From: Salipiger marinus
GTDB lineage: Bacteria; Pseudomonadota; Alphaproteobacteria; Rhodobacterales; Rhodobacteraceae
Reading direction: 5' to 3'
NCBI RefSeq assembly: GCF_900100085.1
Contig: NZ_FNEJ01000002.1
Coordinates: forward strand, 248,001 to 312,000
Length of the DNA: 64,000 bases
The notes under the pieces are model-generated. The model was given only the letters and a program-made list of their open reading frames with translations. It was not told the DNA's origin and did no database searches. Both the position numbers and the translations under genes were made by a program. This document shows positions 55,821 through 64,000 of the stretch, one piece after another; position 1 is the stretch's first letter, and every line of letters starts with the position of its first letter.

Positions 55821-57271
55821 CCCCGCCCCGCCCCGGGCTGCGGCTGCGCAGCATCGGCATGATCTGGGTGGCGCTGGCCTTCGGTCTGGGGCTGGGGGCG
55901 GCGCTGCTGTGGCTGGGCTCCGCCAATGCGTGGCGGGCCTATCTCGCGCGAGCGGAAATCGGCGGCATCGCCACATGGGAAAGCCTGCGCCACGGCACCA
56001 CCCCGCCCGCAGGGGTCATCATCAGCCCCCTGCCCCCCGAGCTTGTCGCCTTGGCCGAAACGGGCGCCTTTGCCCGCCTGCCCGGCGCGCCGCAGCCTGC
56101 CTATGTCACGCAGGTCAGCATCCGCCCCGAGGTGCCCGGCACCCCGGCGGGCGAGGCGCTGAGCCTTGCCATCGTGTCGGACAGCCTGCGCTATCCGGTG
56201 GCGGCGCTGGACGCGGCGGGGGCGCATGGCGCGGCAGAGAAATTTGGCCGGGTCACCCGGCTGCTGGCCAGCTTCTGCAGCGAACCGGTGCTGTTTTCGC
56301 GCACGCCGGACGGGCTGTGGACGCGCATCGACGGGCGCGCGGTCTGGGGCTGCGGGGCGGCACCGGGCGATTACCGGCTGGTCGGCGCGCTGGGGGCGGT
56401 GCTGGCGCTGGCGGGGCTGCTGAGCCATGTCGCCCGCGTCACCGGCGGGTTCGAGATCTTTGCCCGCAGCCTTATGGGGCGCCGCCGTCTGGGCGGGCCG
56501 GACAGTTACGAGGCCGAAGGACCGGAGGAGCTGCGCGAGATCGTGGCGGCGGTGAACGCGCATCTGGAATCCGAACGCGCCGCGCTGTCGCAGCGGCTGA
56601 CGGTGCTGTCCGGGGTCAGCCATGATCTGGGCACCCCCGCCACCCGGCTGCGCCTGCGCACGGCGCTGATCGAGGATGACGCGCTGCGCGCCCGGTTCGA
56701 GACCGACATCGACCGCATGACCGGCATGATCGAAAGCGTGCTGACCTACACCCGGTCGGAACTGAGTGTGGAGGTGCCGCGCGCGCTGTCGCTGTCGGCG
56801 CTTCTTGATGCGCTGGTGGCCGATTATCAGGACATGGGCCGCCCGGTCGACCTGCTGCCTGCCGAGCCCATCGTGGTGCGGGGCGGGCGGTCGCTGTTCA
56901 TGTCGCGCGCGGGCGAAGGATCGCTGCCCGAGGCGCGGCGCGTGCTGGTGGTGGCGCGCCCCGTGTCGCTGCAGCGCGCGGTGTCGAACCTTGTGGACAA
57001 TGCGCTGAAATATGGCCGCCGCGCCCATGTCGGGCTGGAGGCCCATGCCGACAGCGCCATCATCACCGTGGAGGATGAGGGCCCCGGCGATCCCGCCGAG
57101 ATCGAGGCGCTGATCGCGCCCTTCCGCCGCGGGCCGAACGCGGCCACGGCGGAAGGGTTCGGGCTGGGTCTGACCATCGTGGCCGCCGTGGCCGAACAGC
57201 ATGGCGGGCGGCTGACCTTCGACCGCGGCGCGCGCGGGCTATGCGCCCGGCTGGAGATCGCCCGCAGCTGA
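55817..57271 (+). CDS. Membrane sensor histidine kinase (EnvZ-type, GtrS-like position)
   Basis: 484 residues from a GTG overlapping the regulator stop. TM1 about 13-35, a periplasmic domain of about 150 residues (36-186), TM2 187-207, HAMP-like linker, H-box SGVSHDLGTPATRLRLR with H269, and a HATPase domain (N-box VSNLVDNALKYG, EDEGPG, GFGLGLTIV). The periplasmic domain holds two Cys (FCSEPV, WGCGAAP). Next to a glucose-type importer, it may sense a sugar or sugar acid in the periplasm. Its last 33 bases overlap the convergent metallopeptidase gene. Confidence 0.9.
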   Translation: MTPPRPGLRLRSIGMIWVALAFGLGLGAALLWLGSANAWRAYLARAEIGGIATWESLRHGTTPPAGVIISPLPPELVALAETGAFARLPGAPQPAYVTQVSIRPEVPGTPAGEALSLAIVSDSLRYPVAALDAAGAHGAAEKFGRVTRLLASFCSEPVLFSRTPDGLWTRIDGRAVWGCGAAPGDYRLVGALGAVLALAGLLSHVARVTGGFEIFARSLMGRRRLGGPDSYEAEGPEELREIVAAVNAHLESERAALSQRLTVLSGVSHDLGTPATRLRLRTALIEDDALRARFETDIDRMTGMIESVLTYTRSELSVEVPRALSLSALLDALVADYQDMGRPVDLLPAEPIVVRGGRSLFMSRAGEGSLPEARRVLVVARPVSLQRAVSNLVDNALKYGRRAHVGLEAHADSAIITVEDEGPGDPAEIEALIAPFRRGPNAATAEGFGLGLTIVAAVAEQHGGRLTFDRGARGLCARLEIARS

Positions 57272-58243
57272 TGCGCCCTGCCGCAGATGGCCATGGGCGA
57301 AGGCCAGCTTTTCGCGCACCCCCTTCTTCAGCACGAAGGGGTAGATGTCGGGCAGATCCAGCGCCCGGTTCACATGGTTGACCGCGATGGACAGGGTAAT
57401 GGCGCGGGTCAGCAGCGCCTCGCTGTCCGCTTCGGCATAGGCGTCATAGCCGCCGCCCGGCACATTGGCCCGCGCCTCTGCCAGCGACAGCCCCGCCGAG
57501 GCCGCGCTGTCGGTAAGATCGACCAGATGCAGCAGATGCGCCAGCGTTTCGGCCCAGTCCTCGTGCGGGTGGGCAGAGGCATAGCTGGTGACATGCTCTT
57601 CGCCCGGCGCGCCCGGCGACTCGTAATGCGCGGCAAGGGCTGCCGCGTAATCGGCGCGTTCATCCCCGAACAGCTCCCGGAAGGACCGCAGGAAACCGGG
57701 ATGTTCCGCAAGCCGCAGGAACAGGAAATGCGCCATCTCGTGCCGGATATGGCCCAGCATGGTGCGGTAAAGCTCGCCGAACTGTTCCTGACGCTTGGCC
57801 AGCACGGTGTCGCTGGCTTCGGTCACGTTGATGGTGATGACCCCGTCGGCATGGCCCATGACCACGTTCGCCCCGCCCGTGGCGGTCTGTTCCGACAGCA
57901 TCCGGAACACCGGGCGCTGGCCGGGATCGTTCGGGGTCAGCCAGCCCCAGCGCGACAGGTTGGCAAGCATCCGCCGCTTCGACAGTTCCGCCCGCGTCCA
58001 GAGCGGCAGGTTGTCGGGTTCGCGCAGGTCGGGGACGGTTTCGGTCATCGCGCAGGACCGGCAGAGCCCTCCGGCCTCGGCCAGCCAGTTGCAGCCGATC
58101 TCGGCGCGGTTGGCGCAGTCCGTCCCTTCGGCGCGCATGGTCTGCGCATCGGGATCGAACCACACCGGCTGCCCGCAGGTGCAGGCGGTGTTGTGGAAAT
58201 AAAGCGTGGCCCGGCAGGCGGGGCAGCGGAAGACTTGCATCAT
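57239..58243 (-). CDS. Zinc-ribbon metallopeptidase (DUF2248-like putative zinc-binding peptidase)
   Basis: 334 residues. N-terminal zinc ribbon with CPAC (7-10), CTCG (21-24) and later Cys pairs (NCxx, CRSC at 61-64). HEMAH zinc-protease motif at 168-172 followed by [15 protein letters not shown], the likely third-ligand region. Cytoplasmic, no signal peptide. Substrate unknown. ATG 58243 follows AAGGACATC. 3' end overlaps the kinase gene on the other strand; divergent from rimP. Confidence 0.86.
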   Translation of the reverse strand: MMQVFRCPACRATLYFHNTACTCGQPVWFDPDAQTMRAEGTDCANRAEIGCNWLAEAGGLCRSCAMTETVPDLREPDNLPLWTRAELSKRRMLANLSRWGWLTPNDPGQRPVFRMLSEQTATGGANVVMGHADGVITINVTEASDTVLAKRQEQFGELYRTMLGHIRHEMAHFLFLRLAEHPGFLRSFRELFGDERADYAAALAAHYESPGAPGEEHVTSYASAHPHEDWAETLAHLLHLVDLTDSAASAGLSLAEARANVPGGGYDAYAEADSEALLTRAITLSIAVNHVNRALDLPDIYPFVLKKGVREKLAFAHGHLRQGASAAGDLQPGA

Positions 58244-58318
58244 GATGTCCTTTGAAGGCCCGCCAACGAACGGCGGCCATGGCCTTTCGGTTCCATACAC
58301 CCGGTCCGGCAAAGGGCC

Positions 58319-58347
58319 TTGCGGAATCGTGACGCCGCGCGTATATC
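58319..58347 (+). promoter_or_regulatory. Sigma-70 promoter of the rimP-nusA-ylxR-infB operon
   Basis: TTGCGG (58319-58324), 17-base spacer, TATATC (58342-58347). It gives a leader of about 90 bases before the rimP ATG, containing the attenuator-like hairpin at 58401-58428. Confidence 0.65.
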
Positions 58348-58400
58348 CCCGTTTCAACAGCGGCGCGTCGGTCCCTGACCGAAGCCCACCGGGAACCATC

Positions 58401-58428
58401 GACGGGCCGCGCGCCCGTCTTTTTGTTT
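58401..58428 (+). promoter_or_regulatory. Attenuator-like terminator in the rimP leader
   Basis: GACGGGC (58401-58407) pairs with GCCCGTC (58413-58419), loop CGCGC, then TTTTTGTTT, and 3 bases later AAGGATCGG, the rimP RBS. A full intrinsic terminator between promoter and RBS implies regulated read-through. Upstream, CGGTC/GACCG (58369-58381 region) and GGTCCC/GGGAACC could form alternative stems. A rimP-leader structure family exists in Rfam from memory; membership is not tested. Confidence 0.7.
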
Positions 58429-58445
58429 CCAAGGATCGGACCCAC

Positions 58446-59039
58446 ATGACCGAGCTCATCGCCAAAACCGCCATCGACCGGCGTCTGGCTGAAATCGTGA
58501 CCCCCGTTCTAGAGGATATGGGGTTTGAACTTGTGCGCATCCGGCTGATGGGCGGCAAGACACCCACGCTGCAGATCATGGCCGAACGTCCCGAAGGCGG
58601 GATCGAGGTGGATGAATGCGCGCGCATCTCCACCGCCGTCTCGGCCACGCTGGATGTGGAAGATCCGATCATCGACGCCTATACGCTGGAAGTGTCGAGC
58701 CCCGGCATCGACCGCCCGCTGACCCGGCTCAAGGATTTCGACACGTTCGAAGGCTATGAGGTCCGGATCGAGACCGCCGAGATGATCGAGGGCCGCAAGC
58801 GCTGGCGCGGTGTGCTGGCCGGTGTCGAGGGCAACGAGGTGCTGCTGAACATCGACCCCGAAAGCGAAGGCGGCGAGGTGCAGACCATCGGGCTCGATTT
58901 TGACTGGCTGTCGGATGCCAAGCTGGTGCTGACCGACGACCTGATCCGCGACATGCTCCGCGCCCGCAAGGCGCAGGAAGTGGACGAAACCCAATTCGAC
59001 GACATCGAGGCCGACGACGCGGCCGCTCAGGAGGACTAA
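58446..59039 (+). CDS. rimP: Ribosome maturation factor RimP
   Basis: 197 residues, two-domain RimP: N-terminal alpha/beta domain ([20 protein letters not shown]), [16 protein letters not shown] at the domain junction, C-terminal SH3-like barrel ([18 protein letters not shown]) and an acidic tail. Needed for 30S maturation. ATG 58446 has AAGGATCGG upstream. First gene of the classic rimP-nusA-infB operon. Confidence 0.95.
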   Translation: MTELIAKTAIDRRLAEIVTPVLEDMGFELVRIRLMGGKTPTLQIMAERPEGGIEVDECARISTAVSATLDVEDPIIDAYTLEVSSPGIDRPLTRLKDFDTFEGYEVRIETAEMIEGRKRWRGVLAGVEGNEVLLNIDPESEGGEVQTIGLDFDWLSDAKLVLTDDLIRDMLRARKAQEVDETQFDDIEADDAAAQED

Positions 59040-59043
59040 AGAC

Positions 59044-60663
59044 ATGGCGATCACCTCTGCCAACCAGCTGGAGCTTCTGCAGACCGCCGAAGCCGTCGCG
59101 CGCGAAAAGATGATCGACCCCGGTCTGGTCATCGAAGCGATGGAGGAAAGCCTCGCCCGGGCCGCCAAGAGCCGCTACGGCTCCGAAATGGACATCCGCG
59201 TGAAGATCGACCGCCGCACCGGCCGGGCGACCTTTACCCGCGTGCGCACCGTGGTCGAGGACGAGGCGCTGGAGAACTACCAGTCGGAACTGACCGTCAA
59301 GCAGGCGCGGCAGTACATGGCGGAGCCCAAGGTGGGCGATGTCTATGAAGAGGAAGTGCCGCCCGTCGATCTGGGCCGCATCGCCGCGCAGTCGGCCAAG
59401 CAGGTGATCCTGCAGAAGGTCCGCGAAGCCGAGCGCGACCGCCAGTATGAAGAATTCAAGGACCGTCAGGGCACGATCATCAACGGTCAGGTCAAGCGCG
59501 AGGAATATGGCAACCTCATCGTGGACGTGGGCCGCGGCGAGGCGATCCTGCGCCGCAACGAGAAGATCGGCCGCGAAAGCTATCGCCCCGGCGACCGCAT
59601 CCGCTGCTATGTCAAGGATGTGCGCCGCGAGGCCCGCGGGCCGCAGATTTTCCTGTCGCGCACCGCGCCGGAATTCATGTCCGAACTGTTCAAGATGGAA
59701 GTGCCCGAAATCTATGACGGCATCATCGAGATCAAGGCCGTGGCCCGGGATCCGGGCTCGCGCGCCAAGATCGCCGTCATCTCCTATGACAGCTCCATCG
59801 ACCCTGTCGGCGCCTGCGTCGGCATGCGCGGCAGCCGCGTGCAGGCCGTGGTCAACGAGCTTCAGGGTGAAAAGATCGACATCATCCCGTGGAACGAGGA
59901 TGTGCCGACCTTCCTTGTGAACGCGCTGCAGCCCGCCGAAGTGTCGAAAGTGGTGCTGGACGAAGATGCCGAGCGCATCGAAGTCGTGGTGCCGGACGAG
60001 CAGCTGAGCCTTGCCATTGGCCGCCGCGGCCAGAACGTGCGTCTGGCCAGCCAGCTGACCGGGCTCGACATCGACATCATGACCGAGGAAGAAGAATCCA
60101 AGCGCCGCCAGAAGGAATTCGAGGAGCGCACCCAGCTGTTCATGGACACGCTGGATCTGGACGAATTCTTCGCGCAGCTTCTGGTCGCCGAAGGCTTCAC
60201 CAACCTCGAAGAGGTGGCCTATGTGGAGCAGGACGAACTGCTGGTGATCGACGGCGTCGACGAGGACACCGCGCACGAACTGCAGACCCGCGCCCGCGAG
60301 CATCTGGAAGAACAGGCCCGCAAGGCGCTGGAACATGCCCGCGAGCTGGGTGTGGAGGACAGCCTGGTTGAATTCGAGGGCCTGACACCCCAGATGGTGG
60401 AGGCACTGGCCGAAGATGGCATCAAGACGCTTGAGGATTTCGCCACTTGCGCCGACTGGGAACTGGCCGGAGGCTGGACCACGGTGGACGGCCAGCGCAC
60501 CAAGGACGAGGGCCTGCTGGAGAAATTCTCCGTCGACCTCGCAGAAGCGCAGAACATGATCATGACCGCCCGCGTCATGCTGGGCTGGGTCGATCCCGAG
60601 GACATGGTGGCTCAGGCCGCTGCCGAGGCGGAGGCCACAGCCGAAGACAAGGCGGAGGCCTGA
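59044..60663 (+). CDS. nusA: Transcription termination/antitermination factor NusA
   Basis: 539 residues. N-terminal RNAP-binding domain (1-130), S1 (about 135-200; [20 protein letters not shown]), two KH domains (205-350; [38 protein letters not shown]), then two acidic C-terminal HhH-like repeats ([40 protein letters not shown]). Pausing, termination and antitermination factor. ATG 4 bases after rimP. Confidence 0.97.
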   Translation: MAITSANQLELLQTAEAVAREKMIDPGLVIEAMEESLARAAKSRYGSEMDIRVKIDRRTGRATFTRVRTVVEDEALENYQSELTVKQARQYMAEPKVGDVYEEEVPPVDLGRIAAQSAKQVILQKVREAERDRQYEEFKDRQGTIINGQVKREEYGNLIVDVGRGEAILRRNEKIGRESYRPGDRIRCYVKDVRREARGPQIFLSRTAPEFMSELFKMEVPEIYDGIIEIKAVARDPGSRAKIAVISYDSSIDPVGACVGMRGSRVQAVVNELQGEKIDIIPWNEDVPTFLVNALQPAEVSKVVLDEDAERIEVVVPDEQLSLAIGRRGQNVRLASQLTGLDIDIMTEEEESKRRQKEFEERTQLFMDTLDLDEFFAQLLVAEGFTNLEEVAYVEQDELLVIDGVDEDTAHELQTRAREHLEEQARKALEHARELGVEDSLVEFEGLTPQMVEALAEDGIKTLEDFATCADWELAGGWTTVDGQRTKDEGLLEKFSVDLAEAQNMIMTARVMLGWVDPEDMVAQAAAEAEATAEDKAEA

Positions 60664-60670
60664 TTCCCAG

Positions 60671-61345
60671 ATGAGCCGTGGTGGTGTAGACAAAGACAGG
60701 GAAGACGGCCCCGAACGGCGCTGCATCGCCACCGGCGAGTCTGCGCCCGCGACGGGACTGATCCGCTTCGTGGTCGGTCCCGACAACCAGATCGTTCCCG
60801 ATCTTGCCGGCAAGCTGCCGGGCCGGGGAATCTGGGTCGCGGCGGAGCGGAAGGCACTGGACAAGGCGGCGGGCAAGGGACTTTTTGCCCGCGCCGCAAA
60901 GGCACCGGTGACGGTGCCCGATCGGCTGGCGGATCTGATCGAGGAGATGCTGGCCAAACGCGTGGTGGAACTGGTGAGCCTTGCCCGGAAATCCGGCGTG
61001 GCGGTTTCTGGCTATGAAAAGGTAAAGGATTGGCTGGCCCGGGAGGACGCGCGCGTGCTCATTCAGGCCGAAGACGGGTCAAGCCGTGGCAAATCCAAAT
61101 TAAGCACGCCCTACGGGGGCAATTACATCGGGTGGCTGACGGCAGACGAACTTGGGCTGGCCTTTGGCCGGGAAAAGGTGATACATGCGGCGCTTGGCGC
61201 TGGTGGACTCACCAAACGTGTTGTAGACGAGGCCCAACGATTGAAGGGCCTGCGCGTCGCAATGGCAGACGCGGCAACGGCAGCAGGGGCTGCCGCGGGC
61301 GGCAAGGGCCGCCGGAAAGGACAAGAGAAGCTGAATGAGCGATAA
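60671..61345 (+). CDS. ylxR: YlxR-family nucleic-acid-binding protein fused to an L7Ae-like domain
   Basis: 224 residues. N-terminal YlxR/DUF448 domain ([31 protein letters not shown]), then an L7Ae-like region (about 90-190; [20 protein letters not shown]) and a basic Ala/Gly/Arg tail. The double-domain form is usual in alphaproteobacteria. Role in RNA metabolism is presumed. Overlaps infB by 11 bases. Confidence 0.9.
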   Translation: MSRGGVDKDREDGPERRCIATGESAPATGLIRFVVGPDNQIVPDLAGKLPGRGIWVAAERKALDKAAGKGLFARAAKAPVTVPDRLADLIEEMLAKRVVELVSLARKSGVAVSGYEKVKDWLAREDARVLIQAEDGSSRGKSKLSTPYGGNYIGWLTADELGLAFGREKVIHAALGAGGLTKRVVDEAQRLKGLRVAMADAATAAGAAAGGKGRRKGQEKLNER

Positions 61346-63866
61346 CGACGGCAAGAAGACTTTGGGTTTGCGCGGCGGCGGACCCCGTTCGGGGAATGTG
61401 AAGCAGAGCTTCAGCCACGGACGGACCAAGAACGTCGTGGTGGAGACCAAGCGCAAGCGCGTCGTGGTGCCCAAACCCGGTGCCGCGAACGGCGCCAAGG
61501 GCTCGGGCGGATCGCAAGGCGGATCGGGCGGCAACCGTCCGGCGGGGATCTCCGACGCGGAGATGGAACGCCGGCTGCGGGCGCTGCAGGCCGCCAAGGC
61601 CCGCGAGGTCGAAGAGACCGCACAGCGCGCGGCCGATGAAAAGGCGCGCGCTGAAGAGCGTGAGCGCATGCGCGCCGAAAAGGAACAGAAAGAGCGCGAA
61701 CAGCGCGAGGCCGAAGAAAAGGCCCGCCTGAAAGCGGAAGAAGAAGAGCGCCGCAAGCGCGAGGAAGCCGAGGCCGCCAAGCGTGCCGAAGCTGCCGCTG
61801 CCGCACCTGCGGCACGTCCCGCCGCCAAGGCGGATGCGGGCGCACCGGCAAGCTCTGCCGCGCCGCGTCCGGCGGGGGCTCCTGGCGCTGCGCCCGGACC
61901 CACGCCGCAGCGCAAGGCGGATCGCGAACGTGAAGAACGCGGCCGGTCGACCCGGACCCGCGATGACGGCGCACGCCGCGCGGGCAAGCTGACGCTGAAT
62001 CAGGCGCTTGGCGGCGAAGGCGGCCGGCAGAAATCCATGGCTGCCATGAAGCGCAAGCAGGAGCGCGCGCGTCAGAAGGCCATGGGCACGCAGAACCGCG
62101 AAAAGGTGGTGCGCGACGTGCAGCTGCCCGAGGCGATCACGGTGGCCGAACTGGCCAACCGGATGGCCGAACGCGTCGCCGATGTGGTCAAGTCGCTGAT
62201 GCAGATGGGCATCATGGCGACCCAGAACCAGAGCCTCGACGCCGACACCGCAGAAATGGTGATCGAAGAATTTGGCCACCGGGTTACCCGCGTGTCCGAT
62301 GCCGACGTCGAAGACGTGATCCAGACCGCGCGGGACAAGCCCGAAGATCTGCACACCCGCCCCCCGGTCATCACGATCATGGGCCATGTGGACCACGGCA
62401 AGACCTCGCTGCTGGACGCGATCCGCAACACCAGCGTCACCTCCGGTGAAGCTGGCGGGATCACCCAGCATATCGGCGCCTATCAGGTGACGACGAAGGA
62501 CGGCGCCGTGCTGACCTTCCTCGACACGCCGGGCCACGCCGCCTTCACCTCCATGCGGTCCCGCGGGGCTCAGGTGACGGATATCGTGGTGCTGGTGGTG
62601 GCTGCGGATGACGCGGTGATGCCGCAGACCATCGAGGCGATCAACCACGCGAAAGCGGCCAAGGTGCCGATGATCGTGGCGATCAACAAGGTGGACAAGC
62701 ACGAGGCGAACCCGCTGAAGGTCCGCACCGATCTGCTGCAGCACGAAGTGGTCGTGGAAGAAATGTCCGGCGACGTGCAGGATGTGGAAGTCTCCGCCAA
62801 GACCGGCAAGGGGCTCGACAACCTGCTGGAAGCCATCGCGCTTCAGGCCGAGATCCTTGAACTGCAGGCCAACCCCGAACGCGCCGCCCTTGGCGCCGTG
62901 ATCGAGGCGCAGCTGGATGTGGGTCGCGGTCCCGTGGCCACCGTTCTGGTGCAGAACGGCACGCTGCGGCAGGGCGACATCTTTGTCGTGGGCGAGCAGT
63001 ACGGCAAGGTCCGTGCGCTCATCAACGACAAGGGCGAGCGCGTGAAGGAAGCGGGGCCGTCGGTTCCCGTGGAGGTGCTGGGTCTGAACGGCACCCCCGA
63101 GGCTGGCGACGTGCTGAACGTGGTGGAAACCGAAGCGCAGGCCCGCGAGATCGCGGAATATCGCGCCAAGGTCACCAAGGACAAGCGCGCGGCGGCGGGT
63201 GCTGCCACCACGCTGGAACAGCTGATGAAGAAGGCCAAGGACGATCAGAGCGTCTCGGAACTGCCGGTCGTCGTGAAGGCGGACGTGCAGGGCTCGGCGG
63301 AAGCGATCGTTCAGGCGCTGGAAAAGGTCGGCAACGACGAAGTGCGGGTGCGGGTCATCCATTCCGGCGTGGGCGCCATCACCGAAACCGATATCGGCCT
63401 TGCCGAAGCGTCGGGTTGCCCGGTGATCGGCTTCAACGTCCGGGCCAATGCCCCGGCGCGCGGTGCCGCCAACCAGAAGGGCGTGGAGATCCGGTATTAT
63501 TCGGTGATCTACGATCTGGTGGATGACGTGAAGGCGGCGGCTTCCGGCCTGCTGTCCAACGAAATCCGCGAGCATTTCATCGGCTATGCCACCATCAAGG
63601 AGGTCTTCAAGGTCTCCAACGTGGGCAAGGTCGCGGGCTGTCTGGTGACCGAAGGGGTGGCACGCCGCTCTGCCGGGGTGCGTCTGCTGCGGGACAACGT
63701 GGTCATCCACGAAGGCACGCTCAAGACGCTCAAGCGGTTCAAGGACGAAGTGTCCGAGGTCCAGTCCGGTCAGGAATGCGGTATGGCCTTCGAGAACTAT
63801 GACGACATCCGGCCCTCCGATGTCATCGAAATCTTCGAGCGGGAAGAGGTCGAGCGCACGCTCTGA
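61335..63866 (+). CDS. infB: Translation initiation factor IF-2
   Basis: 843 residues. N-terminal basic segment ([20 protein letters not shown]), a long Glu/Arg/Lys helix about 75-155, an Ala/Pro linker, then the GTPase domain: G1 GHVDHGKT (about 348-355), G3 DTPGH, G4 NKVD; domains II-IV follow. Places fMet-tRNA on the 30S subunit. ATG 61335 is inside the ylxR 3' end. Internal ATGs could give shorter IF-2 forms as in E. coli; not shown. Confidence 0.97.
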   Translation: MSDNDGKKTLGLRGGGPRSGNVKQSFSHGRTKNVVVETKRKRVVVPKPGAANGAKGSGGSQGGSGGNRPAGISDAEMERRLRALQAAKAREVEETAQRAADEKARAEERERMRAEKEQKEREQREAEEKARLKAEEEERRKREEAEAAKRAEAAAAAPAARPAAKADAGAPASSAAPRPAGAPGAAPGPTPQRKADREREERGRSTRTRDDGARRAGKLTLNQALGGEGGRQKSMAAMKRKQERARQKAMGTQNREKVVRDVQLPEAITVAELANRMAERVADVVKSLMQMGIMATQNQSLDADTAEMVIEEFGHRVTRVSDADVEDVIQTARDKPEDLHTRPPVITIMGHVDHGKTSLLDAIRNTSVTSGEAGGITQHIGAYQVTTKDGAVLTFLDTPGHAAFTSMRSRGAQVTDIVVLVVAADDAVMPQTIEAINHAKAAKVPMIVAINKVDKHEANPLKVRTDLLQHEVVVEEMSGDVQDVEVSAKTGKGLDNLLEAIALQAEILELQANPERAALGAVIEAQLDVGRGPVATVLVQNGTLRQGDIFVVGEQYGKVRALINDKGERVKEAGPSVPVEVLGLNGTPEAGDVLNVVETEAQAREIAEYRAKVTKDKRAAAGAATTLEQLMKKAKDDQSVSELPVVVKADVQGSAEAIVQALEKVGNDEVRVRVIHSGVGAITETDIGLAEASGCPVIGFNVRANAPARGAANQKGVEIRYYSVIYDLVDDVKAAASGLLSNEIREHFIGYATIKEVFKVSNVGKVAGCLVTEGVARRSAGVRLLRDNVVIHEGTLKTLKRFKDEVSEVQSGQECGMAFENYDDIRPSDVIEIFEREEVERTL

Positions 63867-63874
63867 TCCCCGCC

Positions 63875-63903
63875 CTGTCCCGGCCCTGATCTGGCCGGGA
63901 CAG
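63875..63903 (+). terminator. Hairpin after infB
   Basis: CTGTCCCGGCC (63875-63885) and GGCCGGGACAG (63893-63903), 11-bp perfect stem, 7-base loop, 9 bases after the infB stop. No U-run; probably an RNA 3'-stabilising stem before the real terminator. Confidence 0.6.
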
Positions 63904-63935
63904 CGACCCTATCGGGGCCCTGCCCCGCAGACATT

Positions 63936-63966
63936 AAAAAAGGGAAGGCTTTCGCCTTCCCTTTTT
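63936..63966 (+). terminator. Rho-independent terminator of the rimP-infB operon
   Basis: GGGAAGGC (63942-63949) and GCCTTCCC (63954-63961), loop TTTC, flanked by A-run (63936-63941) and TTTTT (63962-63966). Symmetric, so it can act on both strands. Confidence 0.93.
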
Positions 63967-64000
63967 CTGTTCCGAGATGCGGGCCGGAAGCCCGATCACA

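Noticed and set aside
61209-63710. Minus-strand open frame of 833 codons
   Set aside because: Shadow of infB, whose GTPase motifs are unmistakable.

Overview
The window is high-GC DNA (about two thirds G+C) with tightly packed genes, many 4-base stop/start overlaps and frequent GTG/TTG starts. The gene content (PhaA/PhaB, a long-chain polyprenyl diphosphate synthase of the ubiquinone-10 type, RutR-like TetR, PreA/PreT, Rhodobacterales-type S4, rimP-nusA-ylxR-infB) and the style of the small conserved proteins point to an alphaproteobacterium of the Rhodobacteraceae/Paracoccaceae. It looks like ordinary chromosome: I see no IS element, prophage, integrase, CRISPR array, plasmid gene or obvious pseudogene. 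No gene-free stretch exceeds 300 bases.

Layout. 1-4964: uracil-DNA glycosylase (cut by the window edge), methionine aminopeptidase, SfsA, a molybdopterin-binding-domain protein, a GNAT acetyltransferase and an OmpA-like protein. 5050-11864: LysR regulator, DJ-1/PfpI protein, 2,4-dienoyl-CoA reductase FadH, and a homodimeric 2-oxoacid dehydrogenase E1 divergent from an Lrp regulator (MdeB/MdeR-like arrangement). 11875-19270: a ribose-type sugar ABC importer with an SMP-30 lactonase, divergent from a GAF histidine kinase and NarL-type response regulator. 19345-27965: Tex, hydrolase, GlxA-type AraC regulator, WrbA and LysR, tRNA-Arg(CCU), LacI and Crp/Fnr regulators, and an orphan degenerate receiver protein. 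28148-34747: a reductive pyrimidine/hydantoin degradation locus. PreT/PreA reduce uracil or thymine, the dihydropyrimidinase opens the ring, the carbamoyl-amino-acid hydrolase removes the carbamoyl group, and a RutR-like TetR regulator lies between.

34923-45000: ribosomal protein S4, an EAL phosphodiesterase, the PHB precursor pair phaA-phaB, a VOC dioxygenase, a DUF465 peptide, a TrmN6-like methylase, DUF2007, polyprenyl synthase, IspE and a TPR lipoprotein-like/periplasmic protein. 45046-50611: a PotABCD-like ABC importer of unknown substrate and a class-V aminotransferase. 50755-57271: a glucose-type (GtsABC/UgpC-like) ABC importer divergent from an OmpR/EnvZ-type two-component system, as in the Pseudomonas glucose (gts/gltR-gtrS) locus. 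57239-63866: a zinc metallopeptidase, then rimP-nusA-ylxR-infB with a promoter and an attenuator-like hairpin in its leader.

The non-coding signals are perhaps more interesting than the genes: a two-hairpin intergenic repeat present twice with compensatory base changes; paired perfect palindromes between convergent genes; inverted or direct repeats in the divergent promoter regions beside both two-component systems and the Lrp gene; and two possible small-RNA ends on otherwise unexplained strands. I do not see a clearly unprecedented multi-gene system; the best leads are listed as findings with their limits.
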